In this document: positions 18,336 through 27,713 of the stretch, piece by piece
Position numbering within the stretch: position 1 is the stretch's first letter
How the letters are laid out: the number at the start of each line of letters is the position of its first letter
Source of the DNA: Pseudomonadota bacterium
GTDB lineage: Bacteria > Pseudomonadota > Gammaproteobacteria > Burkholderiales > Burkholderiaceae_C
Length of the DNA stretch: 64,000 nt
Assembly: GCA_018242005.1 (NCBI GenBank)
Contig: JAFECU010000300.1
Coordinates: 1-64,000, forward strand
Direction of reading: 5' to 3'
The notes under the pieces: model-generated
Database searches by the model: none
What the model was told of the DNA's origin: nothing
What the model saw: only the letters and a program-made list of their open reading frames with translations
Translations under genes and position numbers: made by a program

Positions 18336-19217
18336 ATGCCTGCCTTTTCACCGCGCCAGCTCGTCGTTCTCGTGCTTCTGACCCTGATATGGGGTTTCAA
18401 CTGGCCGGTGATGAAGCTTGGCGTGGCGCATTTTCCGCCGCTGACCTTCCGCATGGCCTCGCTGTGGCTGGGCCTGCCCATATTGGCGCTGCTGATGCGC
18501 AAGCAAGGGCTGTCGTTCGCCATCCCGCGCGACTACTGGGGTCGGGTGGCGCTGTTGGCGCTCACGAACATGGTGTTGTGGCATGTGCTCATGATCCTGG
18601 CGATACCGCTGCTGTCCAGCGGCCGCGCGGCCATCCTGGGCTACACCATGCCCATCTTTTCGGCCGTTATCGGGGCGTTGTTCTTTGGCGAGCGGCTGGC
18701 GGGTCGCGCCTGGACCGGCGTGGGCGCTGCATTGCTCGGCGTGCTGCTGCTGCTGTGGCACGAGATGGGGTCGCTGGGCAGCCGGCCGGTGGGCGTGACG
18801 CTGATGCTGGTGTCCGCCGCCAGCTGGGCCCTGGGCACGCAGCTGCTGCGCCGTCGGCCCGTGCCGGTGCCGCTGCTGACCCTGTCGTTCTGGATGGTGG
18901 CCATCACCTGCGCCGTGCTCACGGTGCTGGCGGCGCTGTTCGAGCACGAGCGCTGGCAGGTGCCCGACCGCGAGGCCCGGGTCGCCATCGCCTACAACGG
19001 CCTGCTGGTGTTGGGCTTTGCTCAGACGGCCTGGTTCTTCCTGGTGCGAACGCTGTCACCGGTCGCCTCCACCCTCAGCGTGATGATGATTCCGGTGCTG
19101 GGGGTGTTCAGCGGCTCGTTGTGGCTCGGCGAGCCGCTGCGCTGGCAGGACTGGAGCGCGGTCGGGCTGATGGTGCTGTCGATTGCCTCGGTGCTGTGGC
19201 CGGCCCGAAAGGGCTGA
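18336..19217 (+). CDS. EamA/DMT-family transporter
   Basis: A 293-residue inner-membrane protein with about ten transmembrane helices in two EamA repeats (residues ~8-135 and ~145-288). The first repeat starts with VLVLLTLIWGFNWPVMKLG, a usual DMT opening, and conserved proline/glycine helix ends such as LLSSGRAAILGYTMPIF are clear. Family members export amino acids, sugars or metabolites; the substrate cannot be predicted. It is monocistronic, 58 bases after the glycosyltransferase gene, and could share its transcript. Confidence 0.9.
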   Translation: MPAFSPRQLVVLVLLTLIWGFNWPVMKLGVAHFPPLTFRMASLWLGLPILALLMRKQGLSFAIPRDYWGRVALLALTNMVLWHVLMILAIPLLSSGRAAILGYTMPIFSAVIGALFFGERLAGRAWTGVGAALLGVLLLLWHEMGSLGSRPVGVTLMLVSAASWALGTQLLRRRPVPVPLLTLSFWMVAITCAVLTVLAALFEHERWQVPDREARVAIAYNGLLVLGFAQTAWFFLVRTLSPVASTLSVMMIPVLGVFSGSLWLGEPLRWQDWSAVGLMVLSIASVLWPARKG

Positions 19218-19250
19218 CAGGCGCGCATTCCATGCGGAGCGCCAGAAAGC

Positions 19251-19275
19251 AAAAAGCCGCCGACGCATCGGCGGC
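19251..19275 (-). terminator. Rho-independent terminator after the FlgO-like gene
   Basis: GCCGCCGA-CGCA-TCGGCGGC forms a perfect eight-base-pair stem with a tetraloop; on the minus strand it is followed by TTTTTG. It lies 17 bases past the stop of the minus-strand gene ending at 19293 and between convergent genes. Confidence 0.88.
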
Positions 19276-19292
19276 CAGGTTTCAGGCGGCTG

Positions 19293-19847
19293 TCAGCGCG
19301 CCACCACCAGCAGGCGCTGAACGTCGCGGTCGTTGGGCAGGGCGTAGTCATGCCCGCGGATGATGCGGCTGTCCTCGGTGCGCACCAGCTTGAGGCTCAC
19401 ATAGGTGAAGTTGGCGGCGGTGGAGTAGGTGCCCACGAGCACCATCGAGGCGTTGTGGTTGCGCGCAATGTCCTTGATCTCCCGCGACAGCAGCAGCTCG
19501 CCTGCGCCTTCCTTGACGAAGACATCGCCGCGCAGCTTGATCTCCTTGACGTTGAAGCCTATGCCCGCCATGGTGTTGGCGTACTGCTCGGACAGCGTGC
19601 GTCCCAGCGGGGCCGAGCGGCTCAGGTCATTGACGTTGACCACGGTCGCGACGAGCACAGGGCCGGGGCCCGTGGCTGCCAAGTCCAGGCCCGCCACCAG
19701 GCGGCCCACGGCCTCGCGGCTGTTTTGCAGCAGGGGGGCGTTGGCCGCGTCCTGGTAGGTCGGCTCCAGGCGCAGCTGTGGCGCCTGCTGGGCACAGCCG
19801 GCGGCAAACAGGGCGGCCATGAGGGTCAGGGCGAGTGTGCGCTTCAT
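19293..19847 (-). CDS. FlgO-family outer-membrane lipoprotein
   Basis: A 184-residue lipoprotein: signal peptide with lipobox AAGC at Cys18, then a FlgO domain (segments VNDLSRSAPLGRTLSEQYAN and VLVGTYSTAANFTYVSLKLV). FlgO proteins were described as outer-membrane proteins supporting the flagellum in Vibrio, but many homologues lie away from motility genes, as here. Its ATG is inside the stop codon of the preceding lipoprotein gene (ATGA), so the two are co-translated and likely work together at the outer membrane. A clear terminator follows. The role outside motility is unknown. Confidence 0.82.
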   Translation of the reverse strand: MKRTLALTLMAALFAAGCAQQAPQLRLEPTYQDAANAPLLQNSREAVGRLVAGLDLAATGPGPVLVATVVNVNDLSRSAPLGRTLSEQYANTMAGIGFNVKEIKLRGDVFVKEGAGELLLSREIKDIARNHNASMVLVGTYSTAANFTYVSLKLVRTEDSRIIRGHDYALPNDRDVQRLLVVAR

Positions 19848-20530
19848 TGCGAGACCACCTTCATGTTGACGGTGCGGTAGTAGGTCGGAAGCAGGAACAG
19901 CGGCGTGTCCGCGTTCTCAAGGTAGTAGACATCGGTCTTGCGCGCGACATACTGGCCGCCGCGCGTGACGGTGGTGGTGAGGATCAGCTCGGTATTCGTC
20001 GGCCCGCCGGAGTTGATGCTGTTGGCGAAGTCCAGGGCCGTGGTCAGGCCCAGTGTGGCCAGCAGCTTGGCATCGATATGCTCGTTGCGCAGGCCGTAGG
20101 CGGCCATCAGGCCGCCGGCGAGCATGGTGAACTGGCCGGGGATGAAATGCGGGCGGTCGCTGTTGTGGCGCACCACCTGGGTGTTGTAGCTCACCTCCAG
20201 CACGGCGCCGGGGCTTTGCTGCACGGCGGCGCCGCCCTGCACGAGGCCGGTGATCAGGAAGTCGCGAAATCCCAGGTCAAACGCGCTTGCCTGTGCAGGC
20301 GCCGCCACATGCAGCGGCGTGTCGGGGGCGTAGCCGGACTTTTCGAGCGTGGCCCGGGTCTGCGCCACGACATCGCGCGACAGCAGCTCCCAATGGCCGG
20401 CCGAGCGTACCTTGTATTGGCTGGTCAGTTCAAAGTTCTTGGCCAGCGGTATTGGCGCGCTGCCGCAGCCCGCCAGCGCCAACGCGGCGCCGGCCGCCAC
20501 GGTCCACCCGAGTACCTTGGTAAAAGACAT
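19844..20530 (-). CDS. Hypothetical lipoprotein paired with FlgO-like protein
   Basis: A 228-residue lipoprotein I cannot assign to a named family. The signal peptide has a lipobox LAGC at Cys22. The start at 20530 is fixed by a strong ribosome site, AGGAGGG, seven bases before the ATG; the frame is open further upstream but is not coding. The mature part has no transmembrane segment except a mildly hydrophobic stretch FTMLAGGLMAAYGL near residue 135, and ends in strands TTTVTRGGQYVARKTDVYYL typical of a periplasmic beta-rich domain. It is first in a two-gene unit with the FlgO-like gene. Confidence 0.75.
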   Translation of the reverse strand: MSFTKVLGWTVAAGAALALAGCGSAPIPLAKNFELTSQYKVRSAGHWELLSRDVVAQTRATLEKSGYAPDTPLHVAAPAQASAFDLGFRDFLITGLVQGGAAVQQSPGAVLEVSYNTQVVRHNSDRPHFIPGQFTMLAGGLMAAYGLRNEHIDAKLLATLGLTTALDFANSINSGGPTNTELILTTTVTRGGQYVARKTDVYYLENADTPLFLLPTYYRTVNMKVVSQ

Positions 20531-20690
20531 GGTTCCCTCCTGAATTGGTAACTGCGCAAGACACGAATATTCATGCCTTACACATTTGGGAACGATTCTG
20601 CGTGGTGCCGCGGCCAAAGACAAGGGGAAGGGCGGATTTGGTCTTGCCGGCGGCGCAATTTGTTGTTTTGCCCGCAAGCGTCTTGGCGTT

Positions 20691-21884
20691 TTACTCCGCG
20701 GCGCGCTTCTGCAAGATCTCGAAGGCGGGCAGCTGCCGGCCCTCCAGCACCTCCAGGAAGGCGCCGCCTCCGGTCGAGATGTAGCCCACGTCCTTCTCGA
20801 TGCCGTACTTGGCGATTGCCGCCAGCGTGTCGCCGCCCCCGGCGATGCTGAAGGCGCTCGATTCGGCAATGGCCTTCGCGATCGCCTGGGTGCCGCCGGC
20901 GAACTGGTCGAATTCGAACACCCCCACCGGGCCGTTCCAGACGATGGTGCCCGCGGACTTGAGCTGGGCGGCGAGCTTTGCAGCGGTTTGGGGACCGATG
21001 TCCAGGATCAGGTCATCCTCGGCAACCTCGCTGGCCTTCTTGACGCTGGCCGGTGCGTCGGCGGCGAAGGTCTTGGCGGTGACAACATCGGTGGGAATGG
21101 GCACCGCGGCGCCGCGCGCGGCCATGGCGGCAATCACCGCCTTGGCCTCGTCCACCAGGTCGGGCTCGGCCAGGCTCTTGCCGATCGGCAGGCCCGCGGC
21201 AAGCATGAAGGTGTTGGCAATGCCGCCGCCGACCACCAGCCCATCCACGTTCTTGGCCAGGCTTTGCAGGATGGTCAGTTTGGTGCTGACCTTGGAGCCT
21301 GCGACGATGGCCACGAGCGGACGCTTGGGTTGGGCCAGCGCGGTTTGAATCGCGTCGATCTCGGCCGCCAGCAGCGGGCCGGCGCAGGCCACCTTGGCGT
21401 ATTCGGCGATGCCGTAGGTCGTGCCCTCGGCGCGGTGGGCGGTGCCAAAGGCGTCGTTGACGTAGATGTCGCACAGCCGCGCCATCTTCTGGGCCAGCTC
21501 GGGGTTGTTCTTCTTCTCGCCCTTGTTCACGCGGCAGTTTTCCAGCAACACGACCTGGCCGGGCTGCACGGCAACGCCGTCCACCCAGTTGGCGACCAGC
21601 GGGACTTCGCGGCCCAGCAGTTCGGAGAGGCGCCTGGCCACGGGGGCAAGCGAGTCCTCGGGCTTGAACTCGCCTTCGGTCGGGCGGCCCAGGTGGCTGG
21701 TCACCATGACGGCGGCACCGGCATCGAGCGCCATCTGTATGCAGGGCACGGAGGCGCGGATGCGCGTGTCCTCGGTGATGCGGCCGGCGTCGTCCTGCGG
21801 CACGTTGAGGTCGGCGCGGATGAACACGCGCCGGCCGCGGGCCTGGCCCTGGGCGCAGAGGTCGGAGAAGCGAAGGATGTACAT
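20691..21884 (-). CDS. pgk: Phosphoglycerate kinase
   Basis: A 397-residue full-length phosphoglycerate kinase, transferring phosphate between 1,3-bisphosphoglycerate and ADP in glycolysis/gluconeogenesis. The N-domain shows [11 protein letters not shown] and [11 protein letters not shown]; the hinge and C-domain show [16 protein letters not shown] and the nucleotide site [13 protein letters not shown] and [10 protein letters not shown]. The ATG at 21884 (MYILRFSDL) matches the family; an upstream ATG adds 20 unrelated residues. It lies 70 bases after azlD on the same strand and may be read partly with the def-fmt-azlCD run. Other glycolytic genes are not adjacent. Confidence 0.96.
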   Translation of the reverse strand: MYILRFSDLCAQGQARGRRVFIRADLNVPQDDAGRITEDTRIRASVPCIQMALDAGAAVMVTSHLGRPTEGEFKPEDSLAPVARRLSELLGREVPLVANWVDGVAVQPGQVVLLENCRVNKGEKKNNPELAQKMARLCDIYVNDAFGTAHRAEGTTYGIAEYAKVACAGPLLAAEIDAIQTALAQPKRPLVAIVAGSKVSTKLTILQSLAKNVDGLVVGGGIANTFMLAAGLPIGKSLAEPDLVDEAKAVIAAMAARGAAVPIPTDVVTAKTFAADAPASVKKASEVAEDDLILDIGPQTAAKLAAQLKSAGTIVWNGPVGVFEFDQFAGGTQAIAKAIAESSAFSIAGGGDTLAAIAKYGIEKDVGYISTGGGAFLEVLEGRQLPAFEILQKRAAE

Positions 21885-21954
21885 GGCGGGTCTTGTGGTG
21901 GGATGAAAATCGCGCCGCATTGTAGGCGGCGCAGTGATCGCCACGAAACCCGGC

Positions 21955-22290
21955 CTACCAGCCCAGGCCTATGTGCAGCGGCAGGTACAGGACCATGCCC
22001 ACGACGATGGTGCCCAGGATGTCGCGGCGCCAGAAGTAATAGGCGGACGCGGCCAGGACGGCGGGCAGGCGCGCGTCCAGGAGGGTCCGAATCAGCGTGC
22101 CCTGGGTCATGACCAGCTCCGGCGCGATCACGGCGGCCAGCGCGGCGAGCGGCGCGTACTTGAGACCGCGGCGCAGCCAGTCGGGCATGGGCAGCTCGCG
22201 TTCGGGAATCATGAAGAACGCGCGCGTGACCAGGGTGATGACCACCAGCCCCAGGATGGCGATGATGGGCGACAGCCATTCGCCGTTCAT
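21955..22290 (-). CDS. azlD: AzlD-family branched-chain amino acid export subunit
   Basis: A 111-residue membrane protein with four hydrophobic helices, small partner of Azl[18 protein letters not shown] and [16 protein letters not shown] are typical of the family. AzlCD pairs export branched-chain amino acids or analogues. The ATG overlaps the azlC stop by four bases. Confidence 0.88.
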   Translation of the reverse strand: MNGEWLSPIIAILGLVVITLVTRAFFMIPERELPMPDWLRRGLKYAPLAALAAVIAPELVMTQGTLIRTLLDARLPAVLAASAYYFWRRDILGTIVVGMVLYLPLHIGLGW

Positions 22291-23036
22291 GTGTCGCCTT
22301 CGCCAGCACGGGCCTGCGCACGCCGCAGCGCGCGCTCGCCCGACTCCATGGCCAGGCCGGCCGTTACGGCCGCGGCGATGGCCACCAGGATGTTGAGCTT
22401 GAGCGGCAGCGCAAACGCCGCCACGGCCGCCGAGCAGGCCACGGCCGTGGCCAGCCAGCTGGCGCGGTCGGCCAGCATGGACAGCAAGATGCCCAGCAGC
22501 GCCAGCACCCCGGCAAAGCCCAGGCCCCAGGACAGCGGAATGGCGTTGGCCAGGATGATGCCGGTCACCGACGGCACCTGCCAGGCCAGCCAGTTGGTCG
22601 TGGCCGCACCCCAGAAATAAGGCACTTGCGCGGGATCGGGCCGGGGCTGGGGAAAGCGCCGCATGAAGGCCACGAAGATCACGTCGCCGCTGAAGTAGCC
22701 CAGCGCCAGCCGATGAGGGCGCGGCAGGTGGGCGAAATAGCCGCGCCACATGCTGCTGAAGATGACGAAGCGCAGGTTCACGCAGCTGGCCGTGAGCCAT
22801 ATCACCCACAGCGGCGCGCCTGCCACCATGAGCGGCAGGACCGCCAGCTGGGCGCTGCCCGCATACACGGTGAGCGACATGAACAGCGCCAGTGGCGTGG
22901 ACATGCCGCCCTTGACCATGGCCACACCCGTGACCAGGCCCCAGGCGCCTATGCCCAGGCCGGTGCCCAGCATGTCGGTGGCGCCCTGGCGGAACGAAGG
23001 GTCTCGCGTATGGACGCGCCAGGCCTGCAGGTTCAT
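22287..23036 (-). CDS. azlC: AzlC-family branched-chain amino acid exporter
   Basis: A 249-residue inner-membrane protein with about seven hydrophobic helices; the [20 protein letters not shown] and [17 protein letters not shown] segments are characteristic of AzlC/YgaZ. It forms the large subunit of an amino acid exporter with the next gene, azlD, to which it is coupled by ATGA. It is also coupled at its own start to the stop of fmt, an unusual link between translation initiation and amino acid export that is probably only operon packing. Confidence 0.9.
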   Translation of the reverse strand: MNLQAWRVHTRDPSFRQGATDMLGTGLGIGAWGLVTGVAMVKGGMSTPLALFMSLTVYAGSAQLAVLPLMVAGAPLWVIWLTASCVNLRFVIFSSMWRGYFAHLPRPHRLALGYFSGDVIFVAFMRRFPQPRPDPAQVPYFWGAATTNWLAWQVPSVTGIILANAIPLSWGLGFAGVLALLGILLSMLADRASWLATAVACSAAVAAFALPLKLNILVAIAAAVTAGLAMESGERALRRAQARAGEGDT

Positions 23037-23998
23037 GCCGCGAGCACCATGCCCGGCGCCAGCGCGAAGCCGCGCAGGAACTGGGCTGCGGGCAGGCGCT
23101 TGCCGCCCGCGCGCTGCAGCGTGGTCAGGCGCAGCACGCTGCCCGCGCCACAGGCCACGTCGATGCCGTCGTCGCTCACAAGCAAAATCTGGCCATCGCG
23201 CGCATCTGGTGGGCGCTGGCAGCTATCTATTTTGCAGTTCCAGACCTTGATGGCTTCTGCGCCCAGCTGGGTGGCAGCGCCGGGGAAGGGGTCGAAGGCA
23301 CGTACGCGCCGGGCAATCACTTCGGCGCTCTGGCTCCAGTCGATCAGGCTCTCGCCCTTGTCGATCTTGTGTGCGTAGGTCACTCCCTCTGGGGGTTGGG
23401 GCGTGGCCTCGAGGCCGGTGCGGCCGGCCAGCCCCAGGGCCTGCACGATGAGGCGGCCGCCCATCTCTGCCAGACGGTCATGCAGCGTGGCCGTGGTGTC
23501 GCGGTCGGTGATGGCGGTCCTATCCACGAGCAGCATGTCGCCCGTGTCCAGGCCTGCGTCCATCTGCATGATGGTCACGCCGGTCTCGGGGTCGCCGGCC
23601 TCTATGGCGCGGTGTATGGGCGCCGCGCCGCGCCAGCGCGGCAGCAGGCTGGCGTGGATGTTCAGGCAGCCAAGCCGTGGCGTGTCCAGGACCCACTGCG
23701 GCAGGATGAGCCCATAGGCCGCCACCACCATCACGTCGGCCTGCGCGGCCTCGATGGCGGCCTTTGCGGCCGCCGCGACTTCGGGGTATTTGCCGTCCAG
23801 GCGCAGGCTCTGCGGCTGGGCTAGCTCAATGCCGTGCGCGATGGCGCATTGCTTGACGGGCGAGGCCTGCAGCTTCATGCCGCGACCTGCGGGACGGTCG
23901 GGCTGGGTCAGCACCAGGGGCACGTTGAAGCCCGCGGCCAACAGGGCGTCCAGGGCCACGCGCGCGAACTCGGGCGTGCCGGCAAAAATGACTTTCAT
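23033..23998 (-). CDS. fmt: Methionyl-tRNA formyltransferase
   Basis: A 321-residue enzyme that formylates initiator Met-tRNA using 10-formyltetrahydrofolate. The N-terminal Rossmann domain starts [12 protein letters not shown]; the active-site signature [20 protein letters not shown] with catalytic Asn/His and downstream Asp ([13 protein letters not shown]) is intact. The C-terminal domain is recognised by [12 protein letters not shown]. Residues ~253-263 ([11 protein letters not shown]), between the conserved KVW and the GQIL loop, are encoded by a short interspersed repeat (23211-23240) that keeps the frame. It belongs with def in the same operon, as in most bacteria. Confidence 0.96.
   Translation of the reverse strand: MKVIFAGTPEFARVALDALLAAGFNVPLVLTQPDRPAGRGMKLQASPVKQCAIAHGIELAQPQSLRLDGKYPEVAAAAKAAIEAAQADVMVVAAYGLILPQWVLDTPRLGCLNIHASLLPRWRGAAPIHRAIEAGDPETGVTIMQMDAGLDTGDMLLVDRTAITDRDTTATLHDRLAEMGGRLIVQALGLAGRTGLEATPQPPEGVTYAHKIDKGESLIDWSQSAEVIARRVRAFDPFPGAATQLGAEAIKVWNCKIDSCQRPPDARDGQILLVSDDGIDVACGAGSVLRLTTLQRAGGKRLPAAQFLRGFALAPGMVLAA
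23211..23240. repeat. Short interspersed repeat inside fmt
   Basis: GGGCGCTGGCAGCTATCTAT followed by TTTGCAGTTC lies in frame within the fmt C-terminal domain. The AGCTAT core is shared with 11928-11952 and 27695-27713. I recall near-identical GCGCTGGCAGCTAT..TTT elements between genes in Comamonadaceae. Confidence 0.55.
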
Positions 23999-24018
23999 TC
24001 GGAGGCGGTCACAGGTGT

Positions 24019-24531
24019 TTAGCGGTGCGGATCGCGGTCGTTCAGGCGCTCATCGGTGAACATCACGCGCCGCACCACGCCCTCGGGGTCGATGTGCACA
24101 TGGGCCTGGCGTGGATTGCCATTGTCCAGGATGCGGTAGGTCCAGATATCGCCATTGAAGCGCGCCACCTTCTCCACCCGCGCAGGCGGTCCGAACATGC
24201 GCAGCACGTCGTCGCGTCGGTCCACGCCATTGCGCAGCGCCTGGAAATTCTCCAGCGTCAACACCTGGGTTACGCGCACCAGGCGCCGCCCAGCGTCGAA
24301 ATCCATGTGGTAGACCTGTTGGCCCGCGGGCTGGCGGCTGTAGAGAAGGCGCTCGCCGCCGCCGGCCAGCGGCTCCGTCAGCGTGGGACGGCCCATGGAG
24401 CGCAGGATGTCGGCCTCGGGCGTGCCGGGCTTCTGCCATTCGGGCACGACGCAGCCCGCAAGCAGCGCGGCCAACAGCATGCCCGCCGCACCACGACGCC
24501 ACCGCGAGCGTAGCGCCGGAAGTGGGTTCAT
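24019..24531 (-). CDS. BamE-like outer-membrane lipoprotein
   Basis: A 170-residue lipoprotein: basic N-terminus, hydrophobic core and lipobox LAGC (Cys27), then two similar ~60-residue units, each with a helix ending in a G-x-P motif ([15 protein letters not shown] and [15 protein letters not shown]) followed by beta strands ([40 protein letters not shown]). That is the SmpA/OmlA (BamE) fold pattern, apparently duplicated. It probably acts in the outer membrane or envelope; it is too different to be called BamE itself. It overlaps the def stop by four bases and precedes fmt by 20 bases. Confidence 0.75.
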   Translation of the reverse strand: MNPLPALRSRWRRGAAGMLLAALLAGCVVPEWQKPGTPEADILRSMGRPTLTEPLAGGGERLLYSRQPAGQQVYHMDFDAGRRLVRVTQVLTLENFQALRNGVDRRDDVLRMFGPPARVEKVARFNGDIWTYRILDNGNPRQAHVHIDPEGVVRRVMFTDERLNDRDPHR

Positions 24532-25043
24532 GTGCCCGCCATCTGTTGTTTCTGCTGCTTGAGCAGCTTGGTCTTGATGCGGTTGCGCTTCAAGGGCGAG
24601 AGGTATTCCACGAACACCTTGCCCAGCAGGTGGTCCATCTCGTGCTGTATGCACACGGCCAGCAGATCCACGGCCTCGACGATGCGCTCCTTGCCGTCCC
24701 GGTCCAGCGCGCGCGCATGCACGGCCAGCGAGCGCTCCACGCCGTCGTAGATGCCCGGCACGGACAGGCAGCCTTCGTCGCCCACGCGCGTCTCGGGGCT
24801 GGACCAAACGATCTCGGGGTTGATCAGCACCAGGGGCTGATCGCGTTCTTCGGAGACGTCGATAACCACGATGCGCTCGTGCACGTCCACCTGCGTGGCC
24901 GCCAGGCCGATGCCGTGGGCGTCGTACATGGTGGCGAACATGTCGTCCACGATGGCGCGCACGCGCTCATCCACGGCGGCCACGGGTTTGGCGACCTTGT
25001 GCAGTCGGGGATCGGGGTAGCAGAGAATTGGAAGAATAGCCAT
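24528..25043 (-). CDS. def: Peptide deformylase
   Basis: A 171-residue iron/zinc metalloenzyme that removes the N-formyl group from nascent proteins. All three motifs are intact: GIGLAATQ (residues ~45-52), EGCLSVPG with the metal Cys, and QHEMDHLLG with two His ligands and the catalytic Glu. It heads a close-packed run with the BamE-like gene, fmt, azlC and azlD. Its start lies in a divergent, AT-rich region facing the LysM protein gene. Confidence 0.97.
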   Translation of the reverse strand: MAILPILCYPDPRLHKVAKPVAAVDERVRAIVDDMFATMYDAHGIGLAATQVDVHERIVVIDVSEERDQPLVLINPEIVWSSPETRVGDEGCLSVPGIYDGVERSLAVHARALDRDGKERIVEAVDLLAVCIQHEMDHLLGKVFVEYLSPLKRNRIKTKLLKQQKQQMAGT

Positions 25044-25224
25044 GGCGCAGGGGTCTCAATGTCGTTATTTTCGCCACTTTTGCCGCGGGATGCCGACGGC
25101 ACCCTCAATAATCGTTGCCCATTCAAGGGCTTGGGAACAAAATCTCAAATCGTTTTTTCAGTATCTATAACGGTTTTTTTGTAAAAATTAACTGTAATGC
25201 CAGCGAGAGAGGGTCGTTTTCCCC
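25044..25224. promoter_or_regulatory. AT-rich divergent promoter region (def / LysM gene)
   Basis: This 181-base gap separates def from the LysM gene. Around 25120-25197 it is strikingly AT-rich for this genome, with T-runs and TATAAC at 25166-25171, so promoters for both directions are expected here. I could not assign -35/-10 pairs with confidence. Confidence 0.4.
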
Positions 25225-26445
25225 ATGCATGACAAGAGCAACGAAATGACGGCGTCGGGCCGGGCACGCCGCGCGGCACTCGCCGCGCTGGCCCTGGGCA
25301 GCATGCTGGCGCCTGTGGCCCAGGCCCAGCACCGCCCGGTCACGGCGCAGCAGCGTGCCGAGGCGCAGCAGGTGGCGGCGCGCGGCATTCCGGTATCGGA
25401 ACTGGCGCCCAATGCGCCCGAGACCTACGTGGTCAAGCGCGGCGATACCCTATGGGGCATTTCAGGCATGTACCTGCAGCGCCCCTGGCGCTGGCCCGAA
25501 CTGTGGGGCATGAACCTGCAGCAGATTGCCAACCCGCACCTGATCTATCCGGGGCAGACCCTGTACCTCGAGAAGGCTGGGGGGTTTGCGCGCCTGCGCA
25601 CCAGCCCCGCCGGCGCAACCGAGGCCGAGACGGTGACCGTGCGCGTGTCGCCGCGCACGCGCTACGACAGCCTGGCCGACATGGCCCTGCCCACGCTGAA
25701 GATGCACCTGATCGAGCCCTTCCTGGTGCAGCCCCTGGTGGTGGACGAGCCGTCGCTCTCCCAGGCGCCGCGCATCGTGGCCACGCGCGACGAGCGCGTG
25801 ATCATGGCCAGCGGCGACCGTGCCTACGTGCGCGGCCCGCAGGGCAACCCGCTGGAGATGGAGCCCGGCGTTTCGCGCCAGTACCGGGTGTTTCGCAACG
25901 TCGTGGAGCTCAAGGACCCCGACACCGGCGCGGTGCTCGGCCACGAGGCGCAATACCTGGGCCGCGCCGAGCTGGTGCGCGGCGAGTCCATAGAGCCGTC
26001 GCCCGACGGCAAGGAGGCGGAAATTGTTCCCGCCACGGTGGACCTGTCCGGCGCCAAGGAGGCCATACGCCCCGGCGACCGCCTGCTGCCTGCGCCCCAG
26101 CGCAGCTTCGTCAGCTATGCGCCGCATGCGCCGCAGCTGCCGGTGCAGGCCAGCGTGGTGTCCATCTACGGCGCCGACGCCGTGGCCAACGCCGGACAGA
26201 ACCAGGTCATCGCCATCAACCGTGGCGCGGAGGACGGCATGGACGCTGGGCTGGTGCTGCAGCTGCGCACGCGCGGCGAACGCGTCAAGGACAAGACCGA
26301 CGCCGATCGCACCATGATCCGCCTGCCCAGCGAGGCCAACGGCCTGGCCATGGTGTTTCTGGCCTTCGAGCGGGTGTCCTATGCGCTGATCCTGCAAGCC
26401 AACCGCAGCGTGCGCGTGGGTGACCGCCTGGTCAACCCCGAGTAG
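25225..26445 (+). CDS. LysM-domain secreted peptidoglycan-binding protein
   Basis: A 406-residue exported protein. A Tat/Sec-like signal peptide ends near AQAQ (residue ~35). One LysM domain follows (residues ~66-114, TYVVKRGDTLWGISGMYLQR to PGQTLYL), which binds peptidoglycan glycan chains. The ~290-residue remainder has no catalytic motif I recognise and ends near SVRVGDRLVNPE. Beta-proteobacteria regularly keep this gene between def/fmt and dprA, and the same order is seen here. It is probably an envelope factor; an in-frame ATG at 25246 is an alternative start. Confidence 0.87.
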   Translation: MHDKSNEMTASGRARRAALAALALGSMLAPVAQAQHRPVTAQQRAEAQQVAARGIPVSELAPNAPETYVVKRGDTLWGISGMYLQRPWRWPELWGMNLQQIANPHLIYPGQTLYLEKAGGFARLRTSPAGATEAETVTVRVSPRTRYDSLADMALPTLKMHLIEPFLVQPLVVDEPSLSQAPRIVATRDERVIMASGDRAYVRGPQGNPLEMEPGVSRQYRVFRNVVELKDPDTGAVLGHEAQYLGRAELVRGESIEPSPDGKEAEIVPATVDLSGAKEAIRPGDRLLPAPQRSFVSYAPHAPQLPVQASVVSIYGADAVANAGQNQVIAINRGAEDGMDAGLVLQLRTRGERVKDKTDADRTMIRLPSEANGLAMVFLAFERVSYALILQANRSVRVGDRLVNPE

Positions 26446-26468
26446 GCCCGCTGGCCGGCCGGCTCCAC

Positions 26469-27611
26469 ATGGACCGCGACGAACTGGCCGCCTGGTTGCG
26501 CCTGGCCCTCACGCCCGGTGTGGGCAACGGTGCGGCGCGGCGCCTGCTGGCCGCCTTCGGCCTGCCGCAGGCCCTGTTTGCGCATGGCGAAATCGCCTGG
26601 CGCACCTGCGTCACGGGCGCCCAGGCGCGCGCCCTGGCCAGTCTGCCCGAGGGTTTTGACAACCAGCTGGAGCAGACCTGGGCCTGGCTGCGGGCCGATG
26701 CCGAGCCCGCGCGCGCCATCGTTACCTTGGCCGATGCAGCCTACCCGCCGGCCCTGCTGGCCACCGAGGACCCACCGCTGCTGCTATACCTGCTGGGCGC
26801 TTCGCGCTTCGTCGCGGCCCGGCCGTTTGCGCCGCCGCGCTGCCTGGCCATGGTGGGCAGCCGCAACCCCACGGCCCAGGGCGCAGACCATGCGCGACAG
26901 TTTGCGCGCACGCTGCGCGCCGCGGGCATGACCATTGTTTCGGGCCTGGCCCTGGGGGTGGACGCTGCGGCGCATGAGGGCGCGCTGCTCGACGCGCCGG
27001 ACCCGTCCACGCCGGCCACGATTGCCGTCGTCGGCACGGGGCTGGACCGGGTCTATCCCAAGGCCAACCAGGAGTTGGCTCACCGCATCGCGCGCCATGG
27101 TCTGCTGATCAGCGAATACCCGCTGGGCACGCCGCCACTGCCGGCCAACTTTCCCAAGCGCAACCGCATCATCTCGGGCCTGTCGCAGGGCACGCTGGTA
27201 GTGGAGGCGGCGTTGCAGTCGGGCTCCCTGATCACCGCGCGCCTGGCGGCCGAGCAGGGGCGCGAGGTGTTCGCCATCCCCGGCTCCATCCACGCGCCCC
27301 AGTCGCGCGGCTGCCACGCGCTGCTGCGCCAGGGCGCCAAGCTCGTGGAGACGGCGCAGGACGTGCTGGAAGAGTTGCGCCTGCCATCGGTCGCCGCACC
27401 GGTGTCGGCGCGTGCGGAACCGGCCCCGGCTGCGCACTTGCACCAGGAGGTGTTGGATGCGTTGGGTTACGACCCCATGGGGCTTGATGCGCTGGTCGCG
27501 CGCACCGGCCTCGATGCCGCGACGCTGCAGGTGCGCCTGCTGGAGCTGGAGCTGGAAGGCCGCGTGGCGCGCCTGCCGGGCGGGTTGTTCCAGCGCGTCG
27601 GATCAGCCTGA
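26469..27611 (+). CDS. dprA: DNA-processing protein DprA
   Basis: A 380-residue DprA/Smf protein, which loads RecA on incoming single-stranded DNA during natural transformation. An N-terminal helical SAM-like part is followed by the Rossmann domain with MVGSRNPTAQG, IVSGLALGVDAAAHEGAL, TIAVVGTGLDRVYP and the FPKRNRIISGLSQGTLVVEA signature (residues ~130-300), and a C-terminal DprA winged helix (HQEVLDALGYDPMGLDALVA, residues ~320-375). It starts 23 bases after the LysM gene on the same strand. The smg/topA genes that usually follow in beta-proteobacteria are not present; the next gene is the convergent argC. Confidence 0.95.
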   Translation: MDRDELAAWLRLALTPGVGNGAARRLLAAFGLPQALFAHGEIAWRTCVTGAQARALASLPEGFDNQLEQTWAWLRADAEPARAIVTLADAAYPPALLATEDPPLLLYLLGASRFVAARPFAPPRCLAMVGSRNPTAQGADHARQFARTLRAAGMTIVSGLALGVDAAAHEGALLDAPDPSTPATIAVVGTGLDRVYPKANQELAHRIARHGLLISEYPLGTPPLPANFPKRNRIISGLSQGTLVVEAALQSGSLITARLAAEQGREVFAIPGSIHAPQSRGCHALLRQGAKLVETAQDVLEELRLPSVAAPVSARAEPAPAAHLHQEVLDALGYDPMGLDALVARTGLDAATLQVRLLELELEGRVARLPGGLFQRVGSA

Positions 27612-27619
27612 GAGACTAT

Positions 27620-27713
27620 AAAAAAATGAGCTGCTACCGCTTTCCGTTCGTTGTTTTCGAATCGATTTTCATTTGAAACTGAAGCATGGACTGTGTAAGC
27701 AGCTATTGTTTTT
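27620..27713. repeat. Inverted pair of short interspersed repeats
   Basis: AAAAAAATGAGCTGCTACC (27620-27638) and GTAAGCAGCTATTGTTTTT (27695-27713) are inverted, roughly 19-base copies of the AGCTAT/GCTGCT type. They enclose 56 bases of low-GC sequence in the gap between the convergent dprA and argC genes and could form a terminator-like hairpin. Confidence 0.6.
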
